5,958 nucleotides of DNA, from positions 1 through 5,958 of the forward strand of contig JALWEA010000003.1 in the NCBI GenBank assembly GCA_027039465.1, read 5' to 3'. The notes beneath the pieces are model-generated. The model saw nothing but the letters and a program-made list of their open reading frames with translations. It searched no databases and was not told the DNA's origin. Source of the stretch: Calditrichia bacterium (GTDB taxonomy: Bacteria; Calditrichota; Calditrichia; Calditrichales; Calditrichaceae). Shown piece by piece: positions 5,610 through 5,958 of the stretch. Positions within the stretch are counted from its first letter, which is position 1; the number at the start of each line of letters is the position of its first letter. A program made the position numbers and the translations under genes.

Positions 5610-5701
5610 TGCCCAATTAGCTGTAGGCATTTGGTGAATTGTTGAATTGAAGTTACTGTTTGCCCACTGGCGCACAAGAATGTGCCCAAATGCTAAGGAA
5701 C

Positions 5702-5790
5702 TGCGACGGAATGAAGAATCCCTTGCATCTGTTGCTGCTTTGTCAGGGATTGCTTCACTCTCCCGCTCGCGGGATCGTTCGCAATGACAG
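5702..5790. repeat. Short dispersed repeat, second copy with inverted segment
   Basis: This holds a direct relative of 5453-5471 (TGCGACGGAA at 5702-5711), the inverted AGGGATTGCT (5745-5754), a small hairpin TCCCGC/GCGGGA (5761-5774) and TTCGCAATGACAG (5778-5790). The whole looks like a decayed dispersed repeat rather than a gene. Confidence 0.5.
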
Positions 5791-5815
5791 CCTTGTCTCG
5801 CCAAATCCACGATTA

Positions 5816-5848
5816 ACGAATAACGGATATACGATTAACGATTTTCCC
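5816..5848 (+). repeat. Right copy of the 33-base inverted repeat flanking the sigma-methyltransferase gene
   Basis: This copy matches the minus strand of 3750-3782 at 32 of 33 bases. It is followed by CATTCAAC and AACCAATCAACC units, which also mirror the left flank (3707-3730). The two copies lie about 2.0 kb apart with the sigma-methyltransferase gene between them. Confidence 0.75.
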
Positions 5849-5888
5849 CATTCAACAATTTAACCAATCAACCATTCAACCTACATCC

Positions 5889-5958
5889 GATTAACGAATA
5901 TACGAATAACGGATAACGGATAACGTTTCCCTTAACCATTAACACTTAACCCTTAACC
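5889..5958. repeat. Degenerate tandem tract of AACGAATAACGG-like and TTAACC-like units
   Basis: The tract repeats the theme of 5816-5848: CGATTAACGAATATACGAAT, then GGATAACGGATAACG, then TTAACCATTAAC and CTTAACCCTTAACC to the window end. It may continue beyond the window. Confidence 0.65.

Larger units (their letters stand above)
5155..5958. other. 804-base non-coding, repeat-rich region upstream of the sigma-methyltransferase gene
   Basis: No open frame here reads like a real protein; the longest ones translate degenerate repeats. The stretch holds, in order, a heptamer tract, a small hairpin (CATGGC/GCCATG, 5265-5280), a large nested hairpin (5319-5415), a short direct repeat with TGCGACGGAA (5453-5462 and 5702-5711), a 12-bp palindrome (5480-5491), a 13-bp-stem hairpin (5583-5609), an inverted AGGGATTGCT motif, and AACGAATAACGG-type tandem units to the window end. 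No clear promoter for the sigma-methyltransferase gene was recognised. It looks like an accretion of small dispersed repeats. Confidence 0.75.

Noticed and set aside
5346..5810. Open frame of 154 codons on the minus strand in the repeat-rich region
   Set aside because: Its translation (for example CHCERSRERESEAIPD and FPTIRREGLGMGWN) is a read-through of dispersed repeats and the 5583-5609 hairpin. It has no recognisable domain and no convincing ribosome binding site.
5319..5848. Insertion sequence remnant with transposase
   Set aside because: Inverted repeats are present, but no transposase-like protein sequence was found in any frame in this stretch.

Overview
The window holds four complete protein genes and the 5' end of a fifth, all on the minus strand, followed by about 800 bases of repeat-filled DNA with no gene. 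The organism is probably a bacterium of the FCB group or a near relative, possibly Calditrichota-like. This rests on three weak cues: a Bacteroidetes-style promoter (TTTG, 18 bases, TATATTTG) before the ATPase gene, a short-form S-adenosylhomocysteine hydrolase, and heptamer/octamer-rich intergenic DNA. The sequence alone does not settle the taxon.

In transcription order (right to left) the layout is as follows. 5155-5958 is non-coding and packed with degenerate tandem and inverted repeats and hairpins. 3955-5148 encodes an ECF-type sigma-70 factor fused to a class I S-adenosylmethionine (SAM)-dependent methyltransferase domain. 3668-3954 is a repeat-rich spacer. 2411-3667 is ahcY, encoding S-adenosylhomocysteine hydrolase, which ends at a strong intrinsic terminator (2348-2380). 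953-2272 and 349-975 form an overlapping two-gene operon of an AAA/ABC-type ATPase (RloA/AbiLi-like) and an RloB/AbiLii-like protein, a known phage-abortive-infection pair, with its own candidate promoter. 1-180 is the start of a membrane protein that looks like a sensor histidine kinase.

The most unusual item is the sigma factor-methyltransferase fusion directly upstream of ahcY. Its C-terminal half resembles the methyltransferase module that other bacteria carry fused to an ArsR-type DNA-binding domain, often near methionine/SAM-cycle genes. Here the ArsR domain seems to be replaced by a sigma factor. A reasonable hypothesis is a one-component switch in which SAM or SAH binding to the methyltransferase fold controls the sigma factor, with ahcY (which removes SAH) as a target. 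This is inference from architecture and neighbourhood. The gene is also bracketed by inverted copies of a 33-base repeat.

The ATPase/RloB pair is visibly more A+T-rich than ahcY and the sigma-methyltransferase gene and is transcriptionally insulated, as expected of a defence cassette inserted between housekeeping genes.
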